Numbered from the stretch's first letter, positions 1 through 9,016 are shown. The stretch is DNA of 64,000 nt from Clostridia bacterium (GCA_017465085.1 JAFTWW010000001.1:1-64000); one strand, 5' to 3'. A program made the numbers and translations. Notes: generated by a model not told the origin, from the letters alone.

Positions 1-62
1 AAAAAAATATCCGTTTTCACATCAACACCTCAGTTTAAGTATTGACATAAAAACGGAATATA
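1..62 (-). terminator. Possible terminator of the darA operon
   Basis: Read leftward, a stem built on AACGGATAT-type sequence (positions 7-17 with 50-61, one bulge) encloses a loop of about 30 bases and is followed by seven T at the window edge. It lies just downstream of the darA stop. The large loop makes it a mediocre terminator. Confidence 0.45.
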
Positions 63-70
63 ATTATTTT

Positions 71-397
71 TCAGAGTCTTTCAAAATCATCCACACTAAG
101 CACGAAAACTGTGGCGCCCTTAACCTCGGTTTCTGCCGAAACATCGGTTGGCATCATTCCTCTGCCGAAGGAAGAATCCGTGGGAGATAATTTCTTTCTT
201 GTTATACTGTGCTTACGGATAATGCTTTTTACCTCCTCTACCTGATTATCCTCCGTGCCGATAAGAAGCGTTGTATTGCCTGTTTGCAGGAATCCGCCTG
301 TGGTGGAAAGCTTGGTGATGGAATAACCCGCTCTCGTAAGCTCCCCTGAAACGAGGGCGGAATCATCGTTGTTTACAATAGCTAAAATTAGTTTCAT
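71..397 (-). CDS. darA: DarA/PstA-type cyclic-di-AMP receptor (PII-like)
   Basis: This 108-residue protein resembles the DarA (PstA, YaaQ, DUF970) family, trimeric PII-like proteins that bind cyclic di-AMP in the cytosol. It has the family length, an N-terminal MKLILAIV strand, the GGFLQTGNTTLLIG loop segment around residues 34-47 and the ATVFVL strand near the C-terminus. The start is supported by an AGGAGAAAGG site just upstream. It is the last gene of a leftward operon after the ABC exporter and the DUF1854 protein. In Bacillus darA sits near tmk and holB; here tmk is about 6 kb away in another operon. Identification is firm; the downstream target of the receptor is not known from the sequence. 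Confidence 0.9.
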   Translation of the reverse strand: MKLILAIVNNDDSALVSGELTRAGYSITKLSTTGGFLQTGNTTLLIGTEDNQVEEVKSIIRKHSITRKKLSPTDSSFGRGMMPTDVSAETEVKGATVFVLSVDDFERL

Positions 398-416
398 TTA
401 ACCTTTCTCCTGATTT

Positions 417-896
417 CTATAAAATATAATTTGCAATGCTTCGGTAATCTATCTCATCAAGGTTTGGGATTTCATAGCGGTTATCGTTGGTATCCCTTAT
501 AAGTACTCTTCTATCGAAGAGCACCGTAATACTGCGGTAATAATCGGTGACCTCAAAGGAGCATATTCCCCTATCGGTATCTACCTCCAGCCTTAAAACG
601 CCATTCTTTTCATTCGCGCTTATTATCTCGGTTATTTTAGGAATAAAATAGTGCTGATAAATAACTTCCTCTACAGCCCTTTTACTTTCGGGCATAAGAT
701 TCTTAAGGTTTCGTATCACTGCCGCCTCCGCTCTGCCCTTTAGCAATGTTATATAACCGTGGGCTCCCGAAATGGGAAACAGGCAACGGGGTGTGAGCCC
801 CTCTAATCTTTCGCCCGTATAAAGCTCCACATCAAGCAGCATATCCTCCCGCTTTGTTATTTTAGCGTTATCGTTTTCTATATATATGCGTGACAT
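417..896 (-). CDS. DUF1854 family protein
   Basis: This 159-residue soluble protein fits the DUF1854 family, which is often encoded beside a large ABC exporter; in some bacteria such pairs are annotated as cyanophycin-metabolism associated. Visible features are a hydrophilic N-terminus, a segment reading FPISGAHGYITLLKGRAE around residues 41-58 and a C-terminal stretch containing RRVLIRDTNDNRYEIPNLDEI-like sequence. No signal peptide or membrane segment is seen. The ATG follows an AGGTGATTAA site and lies 8 bases after the ABC transporter stop, so translation is probably coupled. No cyanophycin gene is present here, so a role linked to the exporter is inference from position and family. Confidence 0.7.
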   Translation of the reverse strand: MSRIYIENDNAKITKREDMLLDVELYTGERLEGLTPRCLFPISGAHGYITLLKGRAEAAVIRNLKNLMPESKRAVEEVIYQHYFIPKITEIISANEKNGVLRLEVDTDRGICSFEVTDYYRSITVLFDRRVLIRDTNDNRYEIPNLDEIDYRSIANYIL

Positions 897-904
897 TTAA
901 TCAC

Positions 905-3142
905 CTACATTTCAATAATATCAGATTTTTTGTTATTTGCAAGTCCCTGAATTTCTACTAATCGGTAATACTTACCCTTTTTAGCCATAAGCTCCTCGGG
1001 AGTACCGCACTCGATAATTCTGCCCTTATCCACCACAACAATCTTATTGGCTTTGCGAAGGGTTGAGAGCCTATGGGCGATCATAATGGTAGTTCTGCCT
1101 GAAATAAGTCCCTCGATAGCGCCCTGAATTAAGTGCTCGGTTTCACTATCCACCGAGGCAGTAGCCTCATCAAAAACAAGTATAGAAGGATTTTTCATAA
1201 CCGCGCGGGCAATGGAAAGCCTCTGCTTTTCTCCGCCCGAAAGTCCCGTTCCGCGCTCACCTAAGACCGTATCATAGGCATCGGGCATATTGCAGATAAA
1301 TCCGTGGGCATTGGCGATATCCGCCGCGTTTATAACATCCTCTACCGAGGCAGATGGATTTGAAAATGCGATATTATTAAATATGGTATCGTGGAACATT
1401 AGCGGCTCTTGCTGAACAAAGCCTATCCTTGAGCGGTAATGCTCAAGCTCAATATCCTTTATATTAACGCCATCCACAAGGATATCACCCTCGTAGCCAT
1501 CATACATACGCATAAAAAGGTTAATAAGGGTGCTCTTGCCCGAGCCCGTTGTACCTACTATGCCCACTATATCTCCCGGCTCAATGGTAAGGTTAATATT
1601 ATCAAGGGTTTTGGTGGTTTTATCGAAGGAGAAATTAACATTCTTAAACTCAATCTTACCCGCAAAATTCTTAATATCTGTACGCTTACCGAAATTTGCC
1701 TCGGGATCGGCATCTATTATATCAAGAACTCTCTCGCAGGAGGTGAGGGCGTGCTGATAGCTATCCGATAGATTTGCAAAAAATCTTACAGGGTTATAGA
1801 ACATAGATGCGTAGGATATAAAGGAAACAAGTAATCCTACCGTCATCCCGCCGACATTATCCATAGCCCAGCTTCCGCCGAATGCCCAGATTGCAAGTGA
1901 GCCGCAGGACATAAGCATTGTATATATATGAGGGAATATAGTACCTAAAGCGGCGGCTTTTTTATTTTCATCAAACCAGGTTTCGTTATATTTATCGAAC
2001 TTATTTATTGTTCTTTTCTCTGCTGTAAATGATTTAATTACCCTGATACCAGGCAGCGAATCGGTGAGCATATTGCTTACCTTTGCCCATTTACGCCATA
2101 TCCTCTGATAAATAGGCCTTACCTTATTACCGAAATATCGGGAAAGGAGAACTACCACGGGAACGGGGGTTAAGGAAAGGAGGGCTAGTTTCCAGTTAAG
2201 GCTTATCATTATAACAACAATTCCCACCATAGTGCATATCTGCACTATTGCCTCCTGCGTTATGGTCATTAAAAAGGAGTTTATGGTGGAGGTATCGCCG
2301 CTTATCCTTGAAATTATTGAGCCCGTGCTTGTTTTATCATAAAATGCTACAGGCAGATACTGCGCCTTGGCATAAACATCGCTTCTGAGCCTTGAGGTTA
2401 TGCGGTTGCCTGCATTTCGCACAAGATAGCCTCTTACAGAGCCTAAAACGCCCTGCATAAGATAGAGCAGGAAAAGTCCTACCACCAATATATAAAGGTA
2501 GCGGCGGTTATTATTGGGTAAAACTTCATCAACCAGAAGCTTTGTTATATAAGGGGGAACTAACTGGGAAGCTGTTGCAAGTCCCGACATAAAAAGGCAT
2601 AAAAGCAGTACCCATTTTTGCGGAGCAATATAGGTCCACAGCTTCTTAAGGAGCTTGCCCTTGCCCATACAGTTAACACAGTCAGCGCCCGGGCGGATAA
2701 GTGTTCTTCCGCATTTGGGGCAGCAACAGATAAGCTTTTCAACGCCTGCTACCACACGGCCTATTGCCTCACCCGAATCCTCGCCCGCGGCAATAAGGTT
2801 TAACTGCTCCGCCACGGATTCCATAAGGTTTACTATGGAGAAGCTAAACCGCATTACCCGCTTATCATTTACAGCAAAAACCGCATTACTGTACATACGG
2901 GTAACACCTGCGCTCTTAACATCCCCATAGGCAATAAAAAAGCTATTGTCGGAATCTGCTGACTCAACGCAGAAAAGACGACGGTCTGTTAAGACCAACG
3001 CCGATTCCCCGTATTGTGAGTCAAGCAAGATATCGCCAACAATAGCAACTATTGCCTTTTCGTTTGCTTCCATTAAGTTTTCCACTCGTTGTCGCAAACT
3101 TTCGGGTAAAGGTTTATTACATCGCAAATCATCAAAACGCAT
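905..3142 (-). CDS. ABC exporter with N-terminal PH-like domain and zinc ribbon
   Basis: This 745-residue fused permease-ATPase is longer than a usual half-exporter (about 580). The first 135 residues are soluble and look like a PH-like domain (strands such as SALVLTDRRLFCVE). A four-cysteine zinc ribbon (CPKC then CVNC, around residues 140-160) links it to a six-helix type I exporter domain. The ATPase has Walker A GTTGSGKST, signature LSGGEKQRLSIARA, Walker B ILVFDEATASVD and the switch histidine in IMIAHRLST. It should work as a membrane dimer; the substrate is unknown. The ATG at 3142 is preferred over an upstream in-frame GTG because that GTG is part of the CCGGAGGTG ribosome binding site. 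First gene of the operon with DUF1854 and darA. Confidence 0.85.
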   Translation of the reverse strand: MRFDDLRCNKPLPESLRQRVENLMEANEKAIVAIVGDILLDSQYGESALVLTDRRLFCVESADSDNSFFIAYGDVKSAGVTRMYSNAVFAVNDKRVMRFSFSIVNLMESVAEQLNLIAAGEDSGEAIGRVVAGVEKLICCCPKCGRTLIRPGADCVNCMGKGKLLKKLWTYIAPQKWVLLLCLFMSGLATASQLVPPYITKLLVDEVLPNNNRRYLYILVVGLFLLYLMQGVLGSVRGYLVRNAGNRITSRLRSDVYAKAQYLPVAFYDKTSTGSIISRISGDTSTINSFLMTITQEAIVQICTMVGIVVIMISLNWKLALLSLTPVPVVVLLSRYFGNKVRPIYQRIWRKWAKVSNMLTDSLPGIRVIKSFTAEKRTINKFDKYNETWFDENKKAAALGTIFPHIYTMLMSCGSLAIWAFGGSWAMDNVGGMTVGLLVSFISYASMFYNPVRFFANLSDSYQHALTSCERVLDIIDADPEANFGKRTDIKNFAGKIEFKNVNFSFDKTTKTLDNINLTIEPGDIVGIVGTTGSGKSTLINLFMRMYDGYEGDILVDGVNIKDIELEHYRSRIGFVQQEPLMFHDTIFNNIAFSNPSASVEDVINAADIANAHGFICNMPDAYDTVLGERGTGLSGGEKQRLSIARAVMKNPSILVFDEATASVDSETEHLIQGAIEGLISGRTTIMIAHRLSTLRKANKIVVVDKGRIIECGTPEELMAKKGKYYRLVEIQGLANNKKSDIIEM

Positions 3143-3180
3143 AATAAGCACCTCCGGTTAAAAACCGTTTTTTCGAGGTA

Positions 3181-3209
3181 TTTATAACACATACTTTTTT
3201 GAAAATCAA
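3181..3209 (-). promoter_or_regulatory. Promoter of the ABC exporter operon
   Basis: Leftward TTGATT (3204-3209), 17-base spacer, TATAAA (3181-3186). It lies 40 bases upstream of the ABC gene, so it should drive exporter, DUF1854 and darA. The upstream neighbour ends at 3288. Confidence 0.6.
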
Positions 3210-3287
3210 CACTTTTTGAAATTTCTTTTCATAAAAATTATTTTTGAGGATTTTACTTAATTTTTTAAGGTTTTTGGGGCGATTTAG

Positions 3288-4517
3288 TTAATCCACCTTC
3301 ATACGAAGCATCGAACCTGCCTTGATTTCTCTATCGAAGGGAATCTTTACCTTCATCATAGGATGGTTGGCGGTTTCAATACCCTCGCCTTTTTCGTTTT
3401 TAAGAATATCGGTAGGCACAGCAAAGGGAACGGAGCCTGCCTCTAAGCAATCAAGGGTCTGACCTCTTAAGAACTTATTTTTAACCGTGGCTGAAATATG
3501 GCCATCCTCATAGGAATCCACTACCGCGGCTACGGCATAATCCCTTATATAACCTGCATTTTCATAGGTCTGAGCGTTTTCGGGGGCACCGAAATAAAAG
3601 CCCGTTGAATAGGTGCGGTGGCTCATTTTATTAAGCTCCTGCTCTACCCACAAGGGCAGCTCCCACTCGCCATTGCTCAGCTTAAGGCTATCAAGGGCGC
3701 CTCTGTAAGCGTTGGCGGTAACGGCAACATAATACTCGGTTTTGGCTCTGCCCTCAATTTTTATACTATCAACACCCACGCTTGCCATTTTATCAAGATG
3801 GTGCGCCATACACATATCGTTGGCATTGAGAATATAAGTACCCTTTTCGGTTTCGGTTATATCAAAATACTGCCCAGGGCGCTTCTCCTCCATAAGTGAG
3901 TAGCTCCAACGGCAAGGCTGAGCGCAGTCACCGCGGTTGGCATCCCTGCCTGTCATATAACTCGAAAGCAGGCACCTTGCTGAAAAGGATACGCACATCG
4001 CTCCGTGGGCAAAGCACTCTATTTCCAAATCCTTTGGCGTTTCGTTTCTTATCTGCTCGATTTCTTTTAAGGAGAGCTCACGCGCTAAAACTACGCGCTT
4101 GGCTCCCATATCATAAAAGGCATTGGCTGTAAGGCTGTTTACTATGCCTGACTGCACCGAAATATGAAGCTCGCATTGGGGGGCATATTTTTTAACAAGA
4201 CCTATTGTGCCTATATCCCCTGCTATAATAGCATCTGCGCCTAAGGCGTTAACAGTTTCTAAGAAAGCAGGGAGACGCTTCATCTCATCGTTGTGAGGTA
4301 TTGTATTGCAGGTGATATGCACCTTTTTGCCGAATTTGTGGGCGTATTCTATGCCCGCCTTTAATTCCTCATTATTAAAATTTGCCGAGGCGGTGCGCAT
4401 GCCGAACTCCTCCCCTGCGATATAAACCGCATCGGCGCCGAAATCAACAGCGGTTTTCAGGCGGATTAAATCACCTGCGGGGCATAAAAGCTCGGGCACC
4501 TTAATCGAAGTATTCAT
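3288..4517 (-). CDS. U32 family peptidase-like protein (tRNA/rRNA hydroxylation family)
   Basis: This 409-residue protein belongs to the U32 (collagenase-like) family, whose better studied members (TrhP, RlhA) take part in RNA hydroxylation rather than proteolysis. It starts with ELLCPAGDLIRLKTAVDFGAD, typical of the TIM-barrel N-terminus, and carries the family signature around residues 168-190, ECFAHGAMCVSFSARC, followed by the conserved cysteines of NRGDCAQPCRW. A C-terminal beta domain begins near residue 320. The start overlaps the end of mltG by 17 bases, so the genes are co-translated. The length matches the single-domain members found in Clostridia. The exact substrate cannot be read from the sequence. 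Confidence 0.85.
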   Translation of the reverse strand: MNTSIKVPELLCPAGDLIRLKTAVDFGADAVYIAGEEFGMRTASANFNNEELKAGIEYAHKFGKKVHITCNTIPHNDEMKRLPAFLETVNALGADAIIAGDIGTIGLVKKYAPQCELHISVQSGIVNSLTANAFYDMGAKRVVLARELSLKEIEQIRNETPKDLEIECFAHGAMCVSFSARCLLSSYMTGRDANRGDCAQPCRWSYSLMEEKRPGQYFDITETEKGTYILNANDMCMAHHLDKMASVGVDSIKIEGRAKTEYYVAVTANAYRGALDSLKLSNGEWELPLWVEQELNKMSHRTYSTGFYFGAPENAQTYENAGYIRDYAVAAVVDSYEDGHISATVKNKFLRGQTLDCLEAGSVPFAVPTDILKNEKGEGIETANHPMMKVKIPFDREIKAGSMLRMKVD

Positions 4518-5595
4518 AAATCCAGTTGTTTCCTTGTTTAAGTTTGTTTATGGTTGCGTTCTGCTCCCCTATTGTTTTATGGAAATAGAAATTTCCCTTG
4601 CTATCGGTAACAAAATAATAATAGGGTGAATTTTCTGTGGGGTCAAGAGCCGCCTTAATGGCATCGATACCGGGCGAGCAAAGAGGTCCGGGAGGAAGAC
4701 CTATTACATTGTAGGTGTTGTATCTTCCATCATCCTCCGCAAAGGATTCACCGTAATAGCAGGTAGGAGAAGAGCCGAGAGTTGTGAAGCTTTGGCTATT
4801 TAAGCGGTTATAGAATACTGCGGCAACATCCTTCATCTCGGAGGTATTGTTACCTGCCTCCATCTGAATAATAGAAGCCATAGTGAGAATTTCGTTCATA
4901 GAATAGCCTAAATCCTCAGCTTTTTTATACATATCATCACTGATTTTGCTCTGTGATTGCGCTACCATTTTTTCAACTGCTAAAGCGGCGCATTCCTTAG
5001 AATCATAGGCATAAAAATTATAGGTATCGGGGAAGAGATAGCCTTCGAGTGAATAATAGGTATCCTTGCTGTTGCAGTTTTCTAAAATCTTGTAATCAAG
5101 GTTTGCATTTTTAAGCGCCTCAAAGAAATCGGCCTTTTCGCAAACGCCCTTCTTTTCAAGCAGGGTTGCAATACCCGGTACCACAACATCCTCGCCGTTA
5201 ACGTTCTTGGTATAATCGTTTATACCCGTTCCCTCAGGGATGGTAACGGTAACGGTTTTGGCCTTTGCGCCCTCATACATCAATTTATCGGCAATAGCAG
5301 AGTATCCCACATCATTTTTGAACTCATAGTAGCCGTATTTATACATTCCATCATACCCTTTAAGGCGTGAATAAACCCTGAATGCCAAGGGGTAATTGAT
5401 GGCTCCCGACTCTTTAAGCTCGTTTGCGATAGCGGTGGTGGATGAGCCCTTTTCAACATCAAGCTCTATATTCTTACCCTTGCCTATACCGATACCCAAA
5501 AAATCACAACCGATAAGGGCCACAAAGGTAAGGCACAAAACCGCTACGGCTAAAGCCGAAATAATCACTATCTTTTTAACTGCCTTTTTTTCCAT
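4501..5595 (-). CDS. mltG: Endolytic murein transglycosylase MltG
   Basis: MltG (YceG-like) is a membrane-anchored lytic transglycosylase that cuts nascent glycan strands and so sets their length. The protein has one membrane segment at about residues 8-30, a LysM-like region after it, and the YceG domain with the motif ILTMASIIQMEAG around residue 240, then YNRLNSQSF and the GLPPGPLCSPG segment near residue 312. Many homologues have E where this one has the Q of IIQME; the following E is kept. The start is the ATG at 5595; a GTG two codons earlier is possible. It sits one or a few bases after the DJ-1 gene and overlaps the U32 gene downstream. Confidence 0.9.
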   Translation of the reverse strand: MEKKAVKKIVIISALAVAVLCLTFVALIGCDFLGIGIGKGKNIELDVEKGSSTTAIANELKESGAINYPLAFRVYSRLKGYDGMYKYGYYEFKNDVGYSAIADKLMYEGAKAKTVTVTIPEGTGINDYTKNVNGEDVVVPGIATLLEKKGVCEKADFFEALKNANLDYKILENCNSKDTYYSLEGYLFPDTYNFYAYDSKECAALAVEKMVAQSQSKISDDMYKKAEDLGYSMNEILTMASIIQMEAGNNTSEMKDVAAVFYNRLNSQSFTTLGSSPTCYYGESFAEDDGRYNTYNVIGLPPGPLCSPGIDAIKAALDPTENSPYYYFVTDSKGNFYFHKTIGEQNATINKLKQGNNWIYEYFD

Positions 5596-5602
5596 ATTCA
5601 CA

Positions 5603-6151
5603 CTACCCCGAATATCTCATCGAAGCGGATATTTCCTCCGCTTTTTCATTATTCTTTTCCAAAAAACTTAAAATCCTAAAGCCGAAATCATAGGCGGCGC
5701 CTGCTCCGCAGGAGGTTATGATGTTTTGATCCTCCACAACCTTTTCATCCGAAACGAAGGCTCCGATTAAATCCTTTTCAAAGCCCTTGAAGCAGGTGGC
5801 CTTTTTGCCTTTTAGGAGCTCCTTATGGCCTAATACCGAGGGCGCGGCGCAGATAGCGGCTATAAGGAGATTATTACTGCTGCAATAATCGAGAAGCTCC
5901 TGCACAGCGTCGCTCTTTTCAAGGTTTAAGGTGCCAGGCATACCGCCCGGCAGTATTACACCCTGCAAATTATCGGTTGTTATTTCCTTGGCGGTAATAT
6001 CGCAGATTACGGGGATACCGTGGGAGCCCGTTACGGTTTTATCATCCGTAACGCTTACGGTTTTAACCTCCGCATTACCCCGCCTTAAAATATCGATAGG
6101 GGCCATTGCCTCTAATTCCTCGAAGCCTTCTGCTAAAAATACATAAATCAT
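5603..6151 (-). CDS. DJ-1/PfpI family protein
   Basis: This 182-residue protein is a DJ-1 family member (DJ-1, YajL, ThiJ), cytosolic proteins linked to protein or glyoxal deglycation and redox protection. It opens with [14 protein letters not shown], containing the conserved glutamate, and has the nucleophile cysteine at residue 101 in AAICAAPSVLG, with the glycine-rich ILPGGMPG at 67-73. The ATG overlaps the tmk stop (ATGA) and is preceded by AGAGGTACTT. Family membership is clear; which reaction it performs is not. Confidence 0.88.
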   Translation of the reverse strand: MIYVFLAEGFEELEAMAPIDILRRGNAEVKTVSVTDDKTVTGSHGIPVICDITAKEITTDNLQGVILPGGMPGTLNLEKSDAVQELLDYCSSNNLLIAAICAAPSVLGHKELLKGKKATCFKGFEKDLIGAFVSDEKVVEDQNIITSCGAGAAYDFGFRILSFLEKNNEKAEEISASMRYSG

Positions 6152-6804
6152 TTAAGTACCTCTTCTAAAATATCTGCCGCGATATCTTCAATAGAGCGTG
6201 GCTCACCGCACTTTGCGCAAGGAATGGTGGTCCATCCCGAATAATCAGCGGTGAACTTTGCGGCCAGGCGGCAGTTATTAAGGTATTCAATATCGCTTTC
6301 GTGGATATCCTTCTTATCCTCATCGCCCTCGTATCTGTTAGAGAGAAGCTTCTGAGAAACCTCAACGGGCATATCAAGGAAGATTACCTTATCGGGCTTT
6401 GGAATACCGATTTTGTTATATTCGAAATCATAAAGCCAATTAAGAAAATCCTCCCATTGCTCCCTCGGTAATTTAGAGGTTTGATGAATGGCGTTGGAGG
6501 TGGTATATCTGCCCGATACCACCGTGCCGCCCTTTTCATAAAACTCGCCCCAATTTTCTTTATAGGAGGCGTAGCGGTCAACGGTATAAAAAACCGAGGC
6601 GGCATAGGCGTTTACATCACTCGGCTTATCACCGAATTTGCCCGCAAGATACATCTTAACAAGGGCGCTGGAATCACTTTCATACTGAGGGAAGGATACG
6701 CTTTTACACTCGATTCCCTTTTCCTTTAAGGCTTTTGGAAGGAGCTCTAGCTGAGTTGATTTACCGCAACCATCAAGCCCTTCAATAACTATAAGTTTAC
6801 CCAT
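6148..6804 (-). CDS. tmk: Thymidylate kinase
   Basis: This 218-residue kinase phosphorylates dTMP to dTDP. It has the P-loop GLDGCGKST at residues 9-17, a central [12 protein letters not shown] segment holding the DR/GR-type catalytic region, and a LID region near residues 150-170. Its start lies inside the last codons of thyX (8-base overlap), coupling the two steps that make dTMP and dTDP. The pairing of thyX and tmk in one transcript is good support for both calls. Confidence 0.93.
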   Translation of the reverse strand: MGKLIVIEGLDGCGKSTQLELLPKALKEKGIECKSVSFPQYESDSSALVKMYLAGKFGDKPSDVNAYAASVFYTVDRYASYKENWGEFYEKGGTVVSGRYTTSNAIHQTSKLPREQWEDFLNWLYDFEYNKIGIPKPDKVIFLDMPVEVSQKLLSNRYEGDEDKKDIHESDIEYLNNCRLAAKFTADYSGWTTIPCAKCGEPRSIEDIAADILEEVLK

Positions 6805-7570
6805 TGTTTTTAAGTTCCTCGTAAATTACTTTCATTTCTCTCGCTCTTCCGCAGGACATTTTGCCTTCGGGGCAGGGACCTGCAACACAGGGAGGACCCG
6901 CTTTCTTAAAGAGCTCGGGAGCTACCCCGTTTACAAGCCTTAACATCTGATCTGCCACATCTCTTATCTCCCACTGAGCGCGGGTACAGCAACGGTGGCG
7001 GAAGAAATTAAGCAGTGAGCGGGTGTTCATTGTAACAACCATTTTGGTTTCGCAAGCGTTGGGAAGAACGAAACGAGCATCCTCTATGGATTTTTTCTGC
7101 GCCATTCTTGAAGCCGCCTTTTCATCCTTGCCCTCGGCTAAAAATGCCGCCTTGTGCTTGAGTGTTAATATCTCGGTTATTTTATCATAGGCATCCTGCG
7201 CCGCTTTCATAGATTCCTCGTAAATCTTAAGAGCATCTTCATCCTGCTCAACCTCGGGAGGTGTAACATACTCGAAGCAGCCTTCGCTTACATATCTCTG
7301 ACTTTTAACCGAATAAGAGGCTATTCTGTGCCTTGTTATCTGGGCTAAGAAGGAGCGGGAAACGCCCTCAATACCAAAGGTAAAGCTGGCGTGCTCAGTG
7401 GGACTTTCGTGACCTAAATCCGAAAGCATCTCCACAAAGGAGGCCGCCTTTTCGTTATCAAGACCATCTCTTAGTTCATCTATTCCCGCAGAGCTATAAC
7501 AAAGCTTTGCGGCAGCTGCCACGGTTTTGGCAGGATCGGGAGTGTAAGCTATTAGTGTTACTTTCGGCAT
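6797..7570 (-). CDS. thyX: Flavin-dependent thymidylate synthase
   Basis: ThyX makes dTMP from dUMP using FAD, NADPH and methylene-tetrahydrofolate. The 257-residue protein carries the defining RHRxxSxxxxSxR motif, seen as [13 protein letters not shown] at residues 80-92. The ATG at 7570 is chosen because it follows AGGAG by nine bases; longer in-frame starts would run into the palindrome at 7596-7624 and lack a binding site. The C-terminal part contains the conserved [12 protein letters not shown] segment. It heads the operon thyX-tmk-DJ-1-mltG-U32. Confidence 0.95.
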   Translation of the reverse strand: MPKVTLIAYTPDPAKTVAAAAKLCYSSAGIDELRDGLDNEKAASFVEMLSDLGHESPTEHASFTFGIEGVSRSFLAQITRHRIASYSVKSQRYVSEGCFEYVTPPEVEQDEDALKIYEESMKAAQDAYDKITEILTLKHKAAFLAEGKDEKAASRMAQKKSIEDARFVLPNACETKMVVTMNTRSLLNFFRHRCCTRAQWEIRDVADQMLRLVNGVAPELFKKAGPPCVAGPCPEGKMSCGRAREMKVIYEELKNNG

Positions 7571-7595
7571 ATTATGCATCTCCTGTAAACGAAAT

Positions 7596-7624
7596 TCATA
7601 ATGCGACATTTTGTCGCATTATGA
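7596..7624. promoter_or_regulatory. Perfect palindrome in the thyX leader (operator or leader hairpin)
   Basis: Two perfect 13-base arms (TCATAATGCGACA at 7596-7608 and its complement at 7612-7624) flank a three-base centre. The site begins three or four bases downstream of the expected transcription start of the thyX promoter, the usual place for a repressor operator. As RNA it would be a 13-bp hairpin at the very 5' end of the message. The matching regulator is not identified. Confidence 0.75.
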
Positions 7625-7633
7625 TACATCTTA

Positions 7634-7662
7634 ATTATAGCATATAATCTGTACTATATCAA
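7634..7662 (-). promoter_or_regulatory. thyX operon promoter
   Basis: Leftward TTGATA (7657-7662), 17-base spacer, TATAAT (7634-7639). This near-consensus SigA promoter predicts a start at about 7627, directly before the palindrome. Confidence 0.85.
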
Positions 7663-7739
7663 TTTATTTTTTGTAAAATGGTTATAAAAGTATAAAAATT
7701 ATTTATTAAAAAATTATATAAATTTTTTCAATAAAACTC

Positions 7740-7768
7740 TTCCTAAGTACGACAAAATATGTTACAAT
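7740..7768 (+). promoter_or_regulatory. Possible prs promoter
   Basis: TTCCTA (7740-7745), 17-base spacer, TACAAT (7763-7768). The -10 box is good and the -35 box poor. The region between here and the thyX promoter (7663-7739) is AT-rich with no other signal seen. Confidence 0.4.
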
Positions 7769-7800
7769 AGAAGCAGAATATAAAAGCGGAGGAGAATTTT

Positions 7801-8931
7801 ATGTCCAGTATAGACTTTAAGCACACTCCCTACGGCGATTTAGCCATTGTTAGTATGAGGGGCTGCGAAGATATTTCAAAGATGGTTGACTACTATCTTA
7901 AACAGTGGAGAGGTATTGAGGGTGACCAATCCTTCGTTATTACCCCCAACTGCCCCCGTTTTGGCACGGGTGAGGCAAAAGCAGTTCTTAATCATACGGC
8001 ACGCGGCCTTGATGCCTTTATTATCTGCGATTGCTTTAACTACAATGTTTCATACAAGATGTATGGACAAACTGTTCCCATGAGCCCCGATGACCATTTC
8101 CAAGACTTAAAGCGTGTTATTGCCGCTTTTGGCGGAAAGGCAAGAAGAATTACGGTTATTATGCCTATGCTCTATGAGGGCAGGCAGCACAGAAGAACCG
8201 CAAGAGAATCTATGGATTGCGCTATGGCTTTACAGGAGCTTGTTGGTATGGGTGTTAAGAACATCATCACCTTTGATGCTCACGACCCGAGAGTTAACAA
8301 CGCTATCCCTCTTGATGGCTTTGATAATGTTCAGGCAACATATCAGATGATTAAGGCGCTACTTAAGAATGTTCCCGATATCAAGCTTGACCGCGACCAC
8401 ACCATGATAGTTTCCCCCGATGAAGGCGGTATGGGAAGATGTATCTACTACTCCTCTGTTTTAGGCTTAGAGCTTGGTATGTTCTACAAGCGCAGAAACT
8501 ACTCCATAATCGTTGATGGCAGAAACCCCATCGAAGCCCACGAATTTTTAGGCAACGATATCAAGGGCAAGGATCTTATCCTTGTTGATGATATGATCTC
8601 CTCAGGCGAATCCATGCTTGATATTGCATCAAAGCTTAAAGAACGCGGAGCCAACAGAATTTTCGTTTTCTCAACCTTCGGTCTTTTTGTTGACGGACTT
8701 GAGAAATTCGATGAATACTACGAAAACGGTCTTATTGATAAGGTATTTACCACCAACCTTATTTATCAGACTCCCGAGCTTCTCTCACGCGAGTGGTACT
8801 GCAGTGTTAATATGGCAAAATATATTGCCCTGCTTGTTGATACCCTTAACAACGATAACTCTATAAGCAGTCTACTCAATCCCGTTGACCGAATTAAAAA
8901 CATCATCGCAAAATACGAAAACAAAGAATAA
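7801..8931 (+). CDS. prs: Ribose-phosphate pyrophosphokinase (divergent, long form)
   Basis: PRPP synthetase makes phosphoribosyl pyrophosphate from ribose 5-phosphate and ATP for nucleotide, histidine and tryptophan synthesis. The PRPP-binding motif is seen as DLILVDDMISSGES near residue 260, with the ATP-site GRQHRRTARES segment around residue 125 and FDAHDPR near 161. At 376 residues it is longer than the usual 310-320, and the motif has ISSGES where classical enzymes have DTAGT-like sequence, so it belongs to a divergent branch. The start follows GCGGAGGAG. It is a single-gene unit closed by a terminator. Confidence 0.85.
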   Translation: MSSIDFKHTPYGDLAIVSMRGCEDISKMVDYYLKQWRGIEGDQSFVITPNCPRFGTGEAKAVLNHTARGLDAFIICDCFNYNVSYKMYGQTVPMSPDDHFQDLKRVIAAFGGKARRITVIMPMLYEGRQHRRTARESMDCAMALQELVGMGVKNIITFDAHDPRVNNAIPLDGFDNVQATYQMIKALLKNVPDIKLDRDHTMIVSPDEGGMGRCIYYSSVLGLELGMFYKRRNYSIIVDGRNPIEAHEFLGNDIKGKDLILVDDMISSGESMLDIASKLKERGANRIFVFSTFGLFVDGLEKFDEYYENGLIDKVFTTNLIYQTPELLSREWYCSVNMAKYIALLVDTLNNDNSISSLLNPVDRIKNIIAKYENKE

Positions 8932-8936
8932 AACGC

Positions 8937-8967
8937 AAAACGGCAGGAAAATTTCCTGCCGTTTTTT
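8937..8967 (+). terminator. prs terminator
   Basis: AAAACGGCAGGAAA pairs perfectly with its complement across a one-base centre (8937-8965) and is followed by a T-run. A classic intrinsic terminator. Confidence 0.92.
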
Positions 8968-9016
8968 ATATTTTATCCCTCTTTTGTTAAGAATAAAAAC
9001 GAAAGAGGGTTTTTAT

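Noticed and set aside
42..64. TTGACA and TATAAT as a rightward promoter at the window start
   Set aside because: The boxes are only 11 bases apart, too close for SigA, and no rightward gene follows.
7571..7609. Upstream start for ThyX
   Set aside because: The extra residues would be encoded by the leader and part of the palindrome. The ATG at 7570 is correctly spaced from AGGAG.
8885..9016. N-terminal extension of GPR
   Set aside because: It would cross the end of prs and its terminator. The ATG at 9017 fits the family start and follows GAAAGAGGG.
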